Source: Chloroflexota bacterium | GTDB lineage: Bacteria; Chloroflexota; Anaerolineae; Anaerolineales; Anaerolineaceae | Direction of reading: 5' to 3' | Assembly: GCA_012800995.1 (NCBI GenBank) | Contig: JAAZIH010000149.1 | Location: 1-7,056 of the forward strand | Length of the DNA: 7,056 nt | Shown: positions 1 to 6,488 of the stretch, in pieces | Numbering within the stretch: the first letter of the stretch is position 1 | Layout: each line of letters opens with the position of its first letter | The notes under the pieces: model-generated | Told to the model about the DNA's origin: nothing | The model's database searches: none | Seen by the model: the letters and a program-made list of their open reading frames with translations, nothing else | Program-made: the position numbers and the translations under genes

Positions 1-1
1 A

Positions 2-889
2 TTACGGACGAATTCGCATCAAAATGTTTATCTTGTAACAACATCGGGAAAAGCCGCAGCTATATCTTCCCTTTCAATTCCCTCCCAAATCCAATTTGAG
101 GAAGGTAAAAAAGCTTCTCAAATTTCGCCATTGGATGAGGATGATTTTATTCAAGCGGTTTTCACCGTACCGATGGAACGTGAAGAATTGCCAGAAAGAT
201 ATCTTGTTAGCGTATCGCGCAAAGGCATGATTAAACGTTCGCTGGTGAGCGAATTGCCTGGTGCTTCAGCAAGCAGTTTTGTGCTCGCGCGTACAAATGA
301 TGATGATGCATTGCTGACTGTTTTCCTGACAAAAGGCGGACAAGATATTTTGATTACAACCGCTACTGGAATGTCCATTAGATTTAATGAAGAAGACGTG
401 AGACCGATGGGTTTGATTGCTGCTGGTGTGAACGGTATCAAACTAAAAGAAAACGATTATGTAGTTGGCGCGAGTGTTATCGAGGAAAAAGATGAAATTG
501 GCTTTGTGACAAAACTCGGCTTAGCCAAACGTGTGCTTGCTGAGGAGTTTCCAATTCAGGGTCGATATGGACAAGGTGTCATTGCCTGGAAGTTGGCTAA
601 AGATGATGAAATCGTTGCGCAGTTAGTGGGTAAACTGACAGATAAAGGCGTTTGCCATTTTAGAAAATCAGCCAGTAAAGTTTTCACGATTACAAATGCG
701 GTATCCAGAAAACGTGCCGCGAACGGTCAGGTAATGTTCACTCTTAAAGCTGGTGATGAGCTTATAGATTTCACGAGTATTCACGATTACACCCGCTATT
801 GGGAAGGATACGATGACCGTCCCATAAGCAGTCCAAGGGATAATAAAGAGATTGACGAGGACGATTCGCCACAAGCCAAACTGTTTTAG
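2..889 (+). CDS. gyrA: DNA gyrase subunit A (or topoisomerase IV subunit A), C-terminal beta-pinwheel domain, 5'-truncated
   Basis: The reading frame is open from position 2 to a TAG at 887-889, so the gene began left of the window; the TTG at 131 is internal, not a start. About 295 residues are visible. They consist of recurring pinwheel blades, each a short strand pair with a turn such as YLVTTSGKAAAIS, YLVSVSRKGMIKRS, DILITTATGMSIRF, EIGFVTKLGLAKRV and CHFRKSASKVFTIT, some closed by GV-type turns (AAGVNGIKL, YGQGVIAWKL). This is the DNA-wrapping C-terminal domain of type IIA topoisomerase A subunits. In gyrase it wraps DNA so that ATP hydrolysis by the GyrA2GyrB2 complex introduces negative supercoils. 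After the last blade comes a roughly 28-residue acidic tail (DNKEIDEDD) ending in AKLF. The catalytic tyrosine domain and the diagnostic GyrA box lie outside the window, so ParC cannot be fully excluded; GyrA is favoured by the five visible blades and the acidic tail. The next gene is convergent, with only 11 bp between stop codons. Confidence 0.85.
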   Translation, partial: LRTNSHQNVYLVTTSGKAAAISSLSIPSQIQFEEGKKASQISPLDEDDFIQAVFTVPMEREELPERYLVSVSRKGMIKRSLVSELPGASASSFVLARTNDDDALLTVFLTKGGQDILITTATGMSIRFNEEDVRPMGLIAAGVNGIKLKENDYVVGASVIEEKDEIGFVTKLGLAKRVLAEEFPIQGRYGQGVIAWKLAKDDEIVAQLVGKLTDKGVCHFRKSASKVFTITNAVSRKRAANGQVMFTLKAGDELIDFTSIHDYTRYWEGYDDRPISSPRDNKEIDEDDSPQAKLF

Positions 890-900
890 CTTGTTGAAGT

Positions 901-1536
901 CTACTTGAAAATGGGTTCAGGATTACCCAATACAGGAAGTGGCTTGGCGATATAAATGTCCCAATAAGCTGCCAGGGTCGCGAAAACTTCGCGAAAGTTC
1001 CAAAATAAAAATCGTTGTCTAATATATTGGGACTGCTCTACGGGCAGTCCTTCAGTTTTTAATCCCAATTCGGCGCATAAAAAAGTCATCCTGGGCAGGT
1101 GATAAGCTTGGGTGACGACAATGATTTCATGCAGCCCAAATATTTCTTTTGCGCGGTAGCAAGAGTCATAGGTTCGTCTACCGGCGTAATCTAAGACCAA
1201 ATCTGATTCTGGGATGCCTTTCTCAATGAGGTATCTTTGCATCGCGCCGGGTTCGTTATAGTTTTCAAAACGATTGTCACCGGTAAGAAGGATTTTTTGA
1301 ACTTTACCTTCTTTGTAAAGTTTTGCTGCAGCATCAAGGCGATCGCGCAATGGTGATGAAGGTGTGCCATCACGTAACAAGCCAGCTCCAGGTACCATGA
1401 CAACTGGTATGTTATCAACAGAGTCGTAAGTTTTAATATATTTCTCGGTGCCAATTAACAAAGCAACCCGTAAGCCACCGATGAGGAAAAATAGTATCAA
1501 AAAAATGATGAGAAAAAGTTTGAGGAAGCGTAACAT
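901..1536 (-). CDS. SanA/YdcF-like DUF218 membrane-anchored protein
   Basis: This is a 211-residue protein read from an ATG at 1536 to a TAG at 901-903. Residues about 4-28 form one strongly hydrophobic segment with basic residues before it (MLRFLK), so it is an N-terminal membrane anchor with the rest probably outside the membrane. The following domain carries DUF218 signatures: VVMVPGAG (about 45-52), SPLRDRLDAA (61-70), LLTGDN (83-88), YNEPGAM (93-99), YAGRRTYDSCYRA (117-129) and VVTQAYHLPRM (140-150). The SanA/YdcF family includes E. coli SanA, linked to envelope barrier function and vancomycin resistance at high temperature; the biochemical activity is not settled. The domain looks complete. 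An in-frame TTG at 1548 would add MFNK and overlap the upstream lipoprotein gene by 11 nt. I chose the ATG because it lies 1 nt after that gene's stop, a layout typical of translational coupling; neither start has a clear Shine-Dalgarno sequence. It is the last gene of the run rdgB, lipoprotein, DUF218. Confidence 0.85.
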   Translation of the reverse strand: MLRFLKLFLIIFLILFFLIGGLRVALLIGTEKYIKTYDSVDNIPVVMVPGAGLLRDGTPSSPLRDRLDAAAKLYKEGKVQKILLTGDNRFENYNEPGAMQRYLIEKGIPESDLVLDYAGRRTYDSCYRAKEIFGLHEIIVVTQAYHLPRMTFLCAELGLKTEGLPVEQSQYIRQRFLFWNFREVFATLAAYWDIYIAKPLPVLGNPEPIFK

Positions 1537-1537
1537 C

Positions 1538-2599
1538 TTATTGAACAAGATCTAAAAGTTTAACATCCGTGTGACTCAAAAGTTCACGCAAAGTTTCAAA
1601 AGCGGTGTCATTTTGAGCAAGCAAAGCTGAGACCTCATATTCAAGTGCGCTACTGAGAATAAGCTTTCCAGTATCATTCCGCGAGAAGTCCAATAGAAAA
1701 TCTGAAACCTTGGTTTGGAGACTTAGGTCAACCCTATTTGAAGCGGCAAAAGCGCGATTTGGGATAATGGGAGGTGAAATCCAAATGATTGGTAGTTTCT
1801 CAATGGCATCTGGTAAGTCCATGATGATGGCTGAGGAAGTTCTTGGATCTGCACTGATAGCGTAGGTTGAGGAAAATCCACAAATCCCTTGAATGTAAAG
1901 GGCGCGAAGGTTGGCACTGTAAGTTTGTGTTTGAACAGGTAGTTGCCACTCGATGTTGTTTTTGGCGAGATAGGCAAGCGGAACCCAATAGCCGGCAAGA
2001 GATTTATCGCTGGTAAGGCATGGGCGCATTCCCGCGAATTGTTGCAATGCGGTTTCAGGGCTGCTTGTAGCCGTGTTGCTTCCGACATCAAAGTATTCGG
2101 TAAGATTCGTGTCGCGGTGGGCGAGGAATTGAATACCGTAAGCACTAACCCCAAGATTGTTCACACCGATGATAGAGCTGACCAAATCTTTTTGAGTAGC
2201 AAGAAGGTATTCAGCGCTTTGAAGCCAGGCAAAATGAAGTTCTTCTTTTTGAAAAGCAAGCTCAAGCGAAAGATAATCGTTGAAAACTTTGGATTCAACA
2301 GATAACTGTAAAGCTCCAGATAATTGACTGCTCAATTGCGAGAAAGCGTCTATTTGTTCAGAACTGGGAGCTTTATTAATAATGCCAATGACAATGGGAT
2401 TGTTTTCATGACCTAAAGGCGCTTTTGTGGGGGTGTAAGTTGGTAAAGCGGTTGGCTCACCATTTGGATTAGGCGTCTCCATGCTTACTTGGGGTGCACC
2501 TAAAGTAGGTTGGGCGTTAGAACTAAAATTGCATGCAGTGATTAATGCTATTAGTACTAATGCTAAAAGTAGCCCGAAGACCTTTCGAAATAAAGCCAT
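1538..2599 (-). CDS. PhnD-like periplasmic substrate-binding lipoprotein
   Basis: This is a 353-residue predicted lipoprotein. The signal peptide has a short basic start (MALFRK), a hydrophobic core and a lipobox ending LITAC, with Cys23 as the lipid attachment site. Residues about 24-62 are a Pro/Thr/Asn-rich linker (TPNPNGEPTALPTYTPTKAP), a usual tether in lipoproteins of Gram-positive-like and Chloroflexota cells. From about residue 67 the body resembles the PhnD / phosphonate-phosphite-binding periplasmic family: IVIGIINKAP, then VFNDYLSLELAFQKEELHFAW, a YLLA segment, SSPETALQQFAG, and a SDKSLAGYWVPLAYLA stretch. Such proteins deliver a solute to an ABC permease, but no permease or ATPase is present here, so the ligand and even a transport role are open. 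Cys194 and Cys240 in the mature body could form a disulfide. The ATG at 2599 is preceded by AAGGT at 2615-2611, 11 nt away. It lies 64 nt downstream of rdgB and 1 nt upstream of the DUF218 gene. Confidence 0.78.
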   Translation of the reverse strand: MALFRKVFGLLLALVLIALITACNFSSNAQPTLGAPQVSMETPNPNGEPTALPTYTPTKAPLGHENNPIVIGIINKAPSSEQIDAFSQLSSQLSGALQLSVESKVFNDYLSLELAFQKEELHFAWLQSAEYLLATQKDLVSSIIGVNNLGVSAYGIQFLAHRDTNLTEYFDVGSNTATSSPETALQQFAGMRPCLTSDKSLAGYWVPLAYLAKNNIEWQLPVQTQTYSANLRALYIQGICGFSSTYAISADPRTSSAIIMDLPDAIEKLPIIWISPPIIPNRAFAASNRVDLSLQTKVSDFLLDFSRNDTGKLILSSALEYEVSALLAQNDTAFETLRELLSHTDVKLLDLVQ

Positions 2600-2663
2600 A
2601 AAGAAATTTTACCTTAAATATGCAAATTCATTTTCTTTCAGCCATTTCATTCATCAGCAAAAG

Positions 2664-3260
2664 TTATGGCTTTGCCCAATTTCTCAATGCGTTAAAACCC
2701 TGGATAGCCCGCGCACGATGGCTTATTTGATTCTTCAGTTCGCTCGAGAGCTCCGCCATGGTTTGCTTTTGTTCTGGAATATAAAAAACAGGGTCAAAGC
2801 CGAAACCATTTTCCCCACGATAATCAGTAATAATCTTCCCGGGACAAATGCCCTCTGAACTGTAAATTTCATTTGCATTGATATACAGCAATGCTGTGGA
2901 GTGGAAAGCTGCAAGCCAGGGTTCGGGTTTGCCAGCCAGACGACCTAATAGATAAAAACAGCGGTCGCGATCGGTGGCGTTTCCGAAGGGCACGAAACGA
3001 TGTGAATGAATACCTGGTAAGCCATCAAGAGCCATGACCTCTAAGCCGGAATCATCAGCTAAAACCGGTAAACCGCTCGCTTCATGAAAAGCCTGAGCCT
3101 TAATGAGGGCATTCTCGTAGTAGCTATTGCCTGTTTCTGCTACTTCCAGGTCAACACCTAAGTCACGAGGTTTAAATAATTTGAGGTCTAAATGGGAAAG
3201 AATTGCTGATAATTCCTCAAATTTATGCGCATTATTACTGGCGATGAGAAGTTTTTTCAT
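2664..3260 (-). CDS. rdgB: dITP/XTP pyrophosphatase (RdgB/HAM1 family)
   Basis: This is a full-length 198-residue member of the Ham1/RdgB family (usual length about 195-205). It hydrolyses dITP, ITP and XTP to the monophosphate and pyrophosphate, keeping deaminated purines out of DNA and RNA; it is cytosolic and Mg-dependent. Visible family motifs are the N-terminal nucleotide-binding ASNNAHKFEEL (7-17), ETGNSYYENALIKA (42-55), the metal/catalytic LADDSGLEV (67-75), LPGIHSHRF (81-89), NGFGFDPVF (151-159) and the C-terminal AEL..ELKNQISHRARA (169-184), which contacts the base. The third motif reads HSHRF where many homologues have SAR[FY], a minor deviation. The start is the ATG at 3260 (MKKLLIAS), which fits the family start exactly; no good Shine-Dalgarno sequence is seen before it. 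It is the first gene of a three-gene minus-strand run and diverges from the DUF177 gene. The annotation is secure. Confidence 0.95.
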   Translation of the reverse strand: MKKLLIASNNAHKFEELSAILSHLDLKLFKPRDLGVDLEVAETGNSYYENALIKAQAFHEASGLPVLADDSGLEVMALDGLPGIHSHRFVPFGNATDRDRCFYLLGRLAGKPEPWLAAFHSTALLYINANEIYSSEGICPGKIITDYRGENGFGFDPVFYIPEQKQTMAELSSELKNQISHRARAIQGFNALRNWAKP

Positions 3261-3309
3261 AGGACGTGTTACAGATGCCTTTCATAACTAAAATGAAAAT
3301 ATGGCGTGT

Positions 3310-3315
3310 TATAAT
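3310..3315 (+). promoter_or_regulatory. Extended -10 promoter element for the DUF177 gene
   Basis: A perfect TATAAT lies at 3310-3315 and is preceded by TG one base upstream (TGTTATAAT, 3307-3315), an extended -10 element of sigma70-type promoters. No good -35 hexamer sits at 17 bp spacing, which extended -10 promoters can tolerate. Transcription would start near 3322, giving a leader of about 8 nt to the ATG at 3330 or about 23 nt to the ATG at 3345. It lies in the intergenic region between the divergent rdgB and DUF177 genes. I found no equally convincing promoter pointing toward rdgB. Confidence 0.55.
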
Positions 3316-3344
3316 CATGAAAACCATATATGATTGTACTCGCT

Positions 3345-3830
3345 ATGGAAAAGAAAATCTATTCACTACGTACAAATGTCGGCTATTTTTATAACAGGCC
3401 GATCGGATACACAAAGGAATTTGAACAATTCTTTGATGAAATATTTATCAAGCCGGATCTCAATTTACGGAATTTTAATATTCAATACAGACTCTCACGA
3501 ACGCGTGAGGGATTACTTTTACAAGCTCATTTAACAGCTAATATGGAAGCGCAATGTGCACGATGTCTCATTCCATTCTTTGCGCCTGTGAAGAGCGAAT
3601 TTGAAGAACTGTATACTTTTCTGGAACGTTTTCAGGAAGAAACAGACGATGAAACTATCCCAGAAGATGGCTATATCGACCTGGGCAGTTTATTCAGGGA
3701 ATATTTGCTCATTGAATTGCCCATGAATAGTGTCTGTAAAAAGGATTGTAAAGGGATTTGTATTGAATGTGGACAAGATTTAAATGAGGGTGAATGTGAA
3801 CACACGGACAGTAGGGTCATTTATGAATAA
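3345..3830 (+). CDS. DUF177 / YceD-family protein with zinc-ribbon-like cysteines
   Basis: This is a roughly 161-residue protein of the DUF177 (YceD) family, small proteins commonly encoded beside rpmF and tied by genome context to ribosomal RNA or 50S biogenesis; the bacterial biochemical role is not well defined. Seen here: an N-terminal LRTNVGYFYNRPIGY stretch, a central RTREGLLLQAHLTANMEAQCARC region with the family's Cys-x2-Cys pair (C71, C74), a DGYIDLGSLFREYLLIELPM segment, and a C-terminal cysteine cluster VCKKDCKGICIECGQDL..GEC (C121, C125, C129, C132, C141) that probably binds zinc. The start is uncertain: an in-frame ATG at 3330 would add five residues (MIVLA), but the predicted transcript starts near 3322 and neither ATG has a Shine-Dalgarno sequence. 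I prefer 3345 because the MEKKIYSLRTNVGY start matches the family better. The gene ends in TAA at 3828-3830. metG follows after 60 nt with no rpmF between them, an unusual arrangement. Confidence 0.85.
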   Translation: MEKKIYSLRTNVGYFYNRPIGYTKEFEQFFDEIFIKPDLNLRNFNIQYRLSRTREGLLLQAHLTANMEAQCARCLIPFFAPVKSEFEELYTFLERFQEETDDETIPEDGYIDLGSLFREYLLIELPMNSVCKKDCKGICIECGQDLNEGECEHTDSRVIYE

Positions 3831-3881
3831 AAGGATAACCACCGCTGTTTTAAGTGATAGAATTGCCAGACTTATATTTTT

Positions 3882-3885
3882 GGAG
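3882..3885 (+). promoter_or_regulatory. metG ribosome binding site
   Basis: GGAG at 3882-3885 lies 5 nt before the ATG at 3891 and fixes the metG start; there is no competing in-frame start upstream in this 60-nt gap. A TATATT at 3873-3878 could be a weak -10, but no -35 accompanies it and it would lie too close to the ribosome binding site to leave a useful leader, so metG is more likely read from the DUF177 promoter. Confidence 0.65.
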
Positions 3886-3890
3886 TTAAT

Positions 3891-5690
3891 ATGAAAGATA
3901 ACATTTTGATTGCGATTGCATGGCCTTACGCAAATGCCGATATTCATGTGGGGAATATCACGGGTTCCCATTTACCTGGAGATATTGTTGCTCGATATCA
4001 TCGCTTGAGAGGGCGAAACGTACTGATGGTTTCGGGTGCTGATGCTCATGGCACACCTATTACCATTAAGGCTGACCAACTCGGTAAAACCCCTATACAG
4101 GTTTATGAAAGCTATCAACCGCGATTCATCGAATTGTTTGAACGTTTGGGTATCAGCTATGACTTGTTTACCTCAACACATACCGAAAATCATTTTGAAA
4201 TTGCACAAAAGGTTTTTGTAACGCTTCTTGAAAATGGTTATTTACATACAGAAATTTCAAAGCAATGGTTTAGTGAAAAGCAAGAAAGGTTTTTGCCTGA
4301 CCGTTATGTGGTGGGTACGTGTTATCTTTGTGGCGCTGAGAGACAACGGTCTGATCAATGCGAACAATGTGGACAGATATTAGACCCAGAAAAACTTATC
4401 GCACCAAGTTCAGTTATTGATGGCTCAACGCCTGTGCTCAAAGAAACTGAACATTATTATCTTGATTTGCGTTCACTTGAGCCAAAAATCCGAGATTTTC
4501 TGCTTGACAGGGAAGATTATTGGCGACCGAACGTTATGCGCCAGAGTTTAGGGAATATTCAATCGGTTGGCTTGAAACCCACATCAATTACCCGAGATTT
4601 GCAATGGGGTATTCCTGTACCTCTTGAGGGTTGGGAAAATAAGGTGCTATATGTTTGGTTTGAAGCCGTGATGGGATACCTTTCCGCGACGATTGAATGG
4701 TCAAACCTGCATAATAAACCGGATGCCTGGCGCGACTGGTGGACAAATCCTGAGGCGAAAGATTTCTACTTTATTGGCAAGGATAATATTACTTTCCATG
4801 CTGTAACCTGGCCAGCTGAATTGTTAGGAATGGATACTGGATTTGATACGCACATGGGTGCTGAAATGCCACAAGCACTTAATTTGCCTTACAATGTGCC
4901 TGCCAACGAGTTTATGAATCTTGAAGGACGTAAGATCAGCGGTTCAGCTAATTGGGCGGTTTGGGGATTGGATGTTCTTGACCGTTATGACGCGGATGCC
5001 ATTCGCTACTATCTTACCGTTACCATGCCTGAATCCCGCGATACGGATTGGGATTGGGAAGATTTCTTTAACCGCAACAACAGCGAGTTATTGGCTACGT
5101 GGGGAAACCTTGCTAATCGCGTTTTGAGTTTTACTTATAAGAACTGGGACGGCGTTATTCCTGCACCTGCAACTTTGCGTGAATCTGATAAAGAACTACT
5201 GCAAAAGATCTCTGATGGATTCAATGTCGTCGCCGACAAAATCGAAAAGGTGGAACTTCGCAATGCGATAAGTTACATCATGGATTTGGCTACTGAAGTA
5301 AACAAGTATCTTGACGTTCATGCGCCATGGTTTGAAATAAAGACGGACCGTGCTCAAGCAGAAAAATCTGTCTTTACTGCAATACAGGCTATTGAGTGGC
5401 TCAATATTCTGTTCGCTCCATTTCTGCCACACACATCTGAGGCATTACATAAGATACTCGACAAGCCTGGACGTCTCTTTGGACTTGGAAAACAGGAAAC
5501 TATTCGTGACGGAATTGGTCAGCACCTGACGCTTGGTTATGAATTACAGGAAGATAGTCTGAGCAAGCCTGGCATGGACTTATGGCAAGCCAAAGAGATG
5601 GAAGGTGGTCGTAGCTTTAATAAGCCAACACCGCTGATTAAAAAGTTGGATTCAAGCATTATCGCTGAGGAACGCGCGCGATTGGGATAG
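3891..5690 (+). CDS. metG: Methionyl-tRNA synthetase
   Basis: This is a 599-residue class I synthetase that charges tRNA-Met using methionine and ATP in the cytoplasm. The Rossmann domain opens with AIAWPYANADIHVGN (8-22), where HVGN is the HIGH-motif equivalent, followed by SGADAHGTP (48-56). The connective-peptide domain holds one zinc knuckle, CYLCG..CEQCG (C144, C147, C157, C160). The methionine pocket is marked by VLYVWFEAVMGYLSA (252-266) and GKDNITFHAVTWPAEL (296-311). The KMSKS-equivalent loop reads EGRKISGSANW (345-355), lacking the second lysine and with Ala where an Arg usually follows. The helical anticodon-binding domain includes the VNKYLDVHAPWF segment (470-481), with the conserved Trp. 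The protein ends at about residue 599 with KLDSSIIAEE and has no C-terminal Trbp111-like tRNA-binding/dimerisation domain; many MetRSs of this type also lack it. It follows DUF177 by 60 nt and converges on the nitroreductase gene with 27 bp between stops. Confidence 0.96.
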   Translation: MKDNILIAIAWPYANADIHVGNITGSHLPGDIVARYHRLRGRNVLMVSGADAHGTPITIKADQLGKTPIQVYESYQPRFIELFERLGISYDLFTSTHTENHFEIAQKVFVTLLENGYLHTEISKQWFSEKQERFLPDRYVVGTCYLCGAERQRSDQCEQCGQILDPEKLIAPSSVIDGSTPVLKETEHYYLDLRSLEPKIRDFLLDREDYWRPNVMRQSLGNIQSVGLKPTSITRDLQWGIPVPLEGWENKVLYVWFEAVMGYLSATIEWSNLHNKPDAWRDWWTNPEAKDFYFIGKDNITFHAVTWPAELLGMDTGFDTHMGAEMPQALNLPYNVPANEFMNLEGRKISGSANWAVWGLDVLDRYDADAIRYYLTVTMPESRDTDWDWEDFFNRNNSELLATWGNLANRVLSFTYKNWDGVIPAPATLRESDKELLQKISDGFNVVADKIEKVELRNAISYIMDLATEVNKYLDVHAPWFEIKTDRAQAEKSVFTAIQAIEWLNILFAPFLPHTSEALHKILDKPGRLFGLGKQETIRDGIGQHLTLGYELQEDSLSKPGMDLWQAKEMEGGRSFNKPTPLIKKLDSSIIAEERARLG

Positions 5691-5717
5691 TTTGAAGTTA
5701 TCTCTTGCTTTGTAATT

Positions 5718-6476
5718 TTAGCTTTGTGTGGGTTTACCGACACTTGCCATATAGATAACAAATTTTTCGTGGCCATCCAAGCTTAATGCCTGGTTGGCCG
5801 CGTCGTCATTAAAAGCCCCAATCGCGCAAACTGCATTACCTTCTGATTCAGCAGCCAAATAGAGATTCTGGCAAACATGACCTGCATCCAGGAACAGATA
5901 ACGGTAAGCGCGTTCGATATATCGCCAACTGGTACGATAGACTTCCGCAACCCAAATAAAATTGACAGAGGCATTTATCACATGCTTTTGATTAAAAGTG
6001 CTGGCATTAATTGCTTGGAAAATTTCAGGACGGTCATCAAGCAAATAGACAGCGTGTTCCTGGGGCACGTAGTGATAGAGCCCTGATTGCAGGGTTTTTA
6101 CCCGATTAATGAGCAAGAAGGTCTCAAAGGGATGACGCGAACCCGCACTTGGAACGTTGCGAAGGGTGAGACCTGTTTTTTCCGAGTATTTGACCATGCC
6201 TTGGCTTGCCCATAAAAGCCAGCTAAATTGTTCGACCGTTAAGAGGTCATTCGTATCATAACGGCGATTTGTTCGCCGGTCGACAATGACAGCTTTCAGG
6301 TCATTTTTTGGGGGTAAGTAATCTTGCATACTTGGCAAATATATGAGTTTGGCATTTGCAGGGTACTGGGTAAGATAATCAGGCATCGGTTCACCGCGGT
6401 CAGCGGCAGACTCGCGTCGTGGCAAAGAACGTGAAGCAGAAAGGAATGCGTCACCAGCAGCTTCAAAACGGCTCAT
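5718..6476 (-). CDS. SagB/ThcOx-type nitroreductase-family oxidoreductase
   Basis: This is a 252-residue flavoprotein of the nitroreductase superfamily, closest by eye to the SagB/ThcOx branch. Evidence: the FMN-phosphate segment DRRTNRRYD (66-74), LTVEQFSWLLWASQG (79-93), NVPSAGSRHPFETFLLI (107-123), SGLYHYVPQEHAVYLL (131-146), RYLFLDAGHVCQNLYLA (192-208), AIGAFNDD (218-225) and the closing EKFVIYMASVGKP (237-249). SagB-type enzymes are FMN-dependent dehydrogenases. Some oxidise azolines to azoles in RiPP pathways together with a YcaO cyclodehydratase, but many are orphans of unknown substrate. No YcaO, SagC-like or precursor gene is in view, so a RiPP role is not supported. Residues 1-60 form an N-terminal extension before the core. 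The start ATG at 6476 is well supported by AGGAGG at 6488-6483, 6 nt away. It lies just after a 31-codon ORF and uvrC on the same strand, probably one transcript. Confidence 0.85.
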   Translation of the reverse strand: MSRFEAAGDAFLSASRSLPRRESAADRGEPMPDYLTQYPANAKLIYLPSMQDYLPPKNDLKAVIVDRRTNRRYDTNDLLTVEQFSWLLWASQGMVKYSEKTGLTLRNVPSAGSRHPFETFLLINRVKTLQSGLYHYVPQEHAVYLLDDRPEIFQAINASTFNQKHVINASVNFIWVAEVYRTSWRYIERAYRYLFLDAGHVCQNLYLAAESEGNAVCAIGAFNDDAANQALSLDGHEKFVIYMASVGKPTQS

Positions 6477-6482
6477 CTTTAT

Positions 6483-6488
6483 CCTCCT
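6483..6488 (-). promoter_or_regulatory. Strong Shine-Dalgarno for the SagB-like gene
   Basis: On the minus strand AGGAGG spans 6488 to 6483, six nucleotides before the ATG at 6476. It overlaps the TAG stop codon (6489-6487) of the 31-codon ORF upstream. This is the best ribosome binding site in the window and suggests the nitroreductase is translated strongly and possibly coupled to the small ORF. Confidence 0.8.

Noticed and set aside
871..894. Inverted repeat ACAAGC ... GCTTGT spanning the topoisomerase stop codon, as a terminator
   Set aside because: The stem is only 6 bp with a 12-nt loop and no T-run follows in either direction; probably chance.
1943..2305. Plus-strand ORF of 120 codons inside the lipoprotein gene
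   Set aside because: It is antisense to a lipoprotein gene with a clear signal peptide and body; the product is basic and featureless, as expected for a shadow frame.
2481..2858. Plus-strand ORF of 125 codons across the lipoprotein/rdgB junction
   Set aside because: It lies antisense to two well-supported genes and has no recognisable motif or ribosome binding site.
3261..3329. A minus-strand promoter for rdgB in the divergent gap
   Set aside because: Only weak -10-like strings (such as TATAAC) occur, without a -35 at usable spacing, so I did not list one.
5707..5727. Direct repeat GCTTTGT twice, 14 nt apart, after metG
   Set aside because: It is too short and AT-rich to mean anything, and part of it codes for the end of the SagB-like protein.
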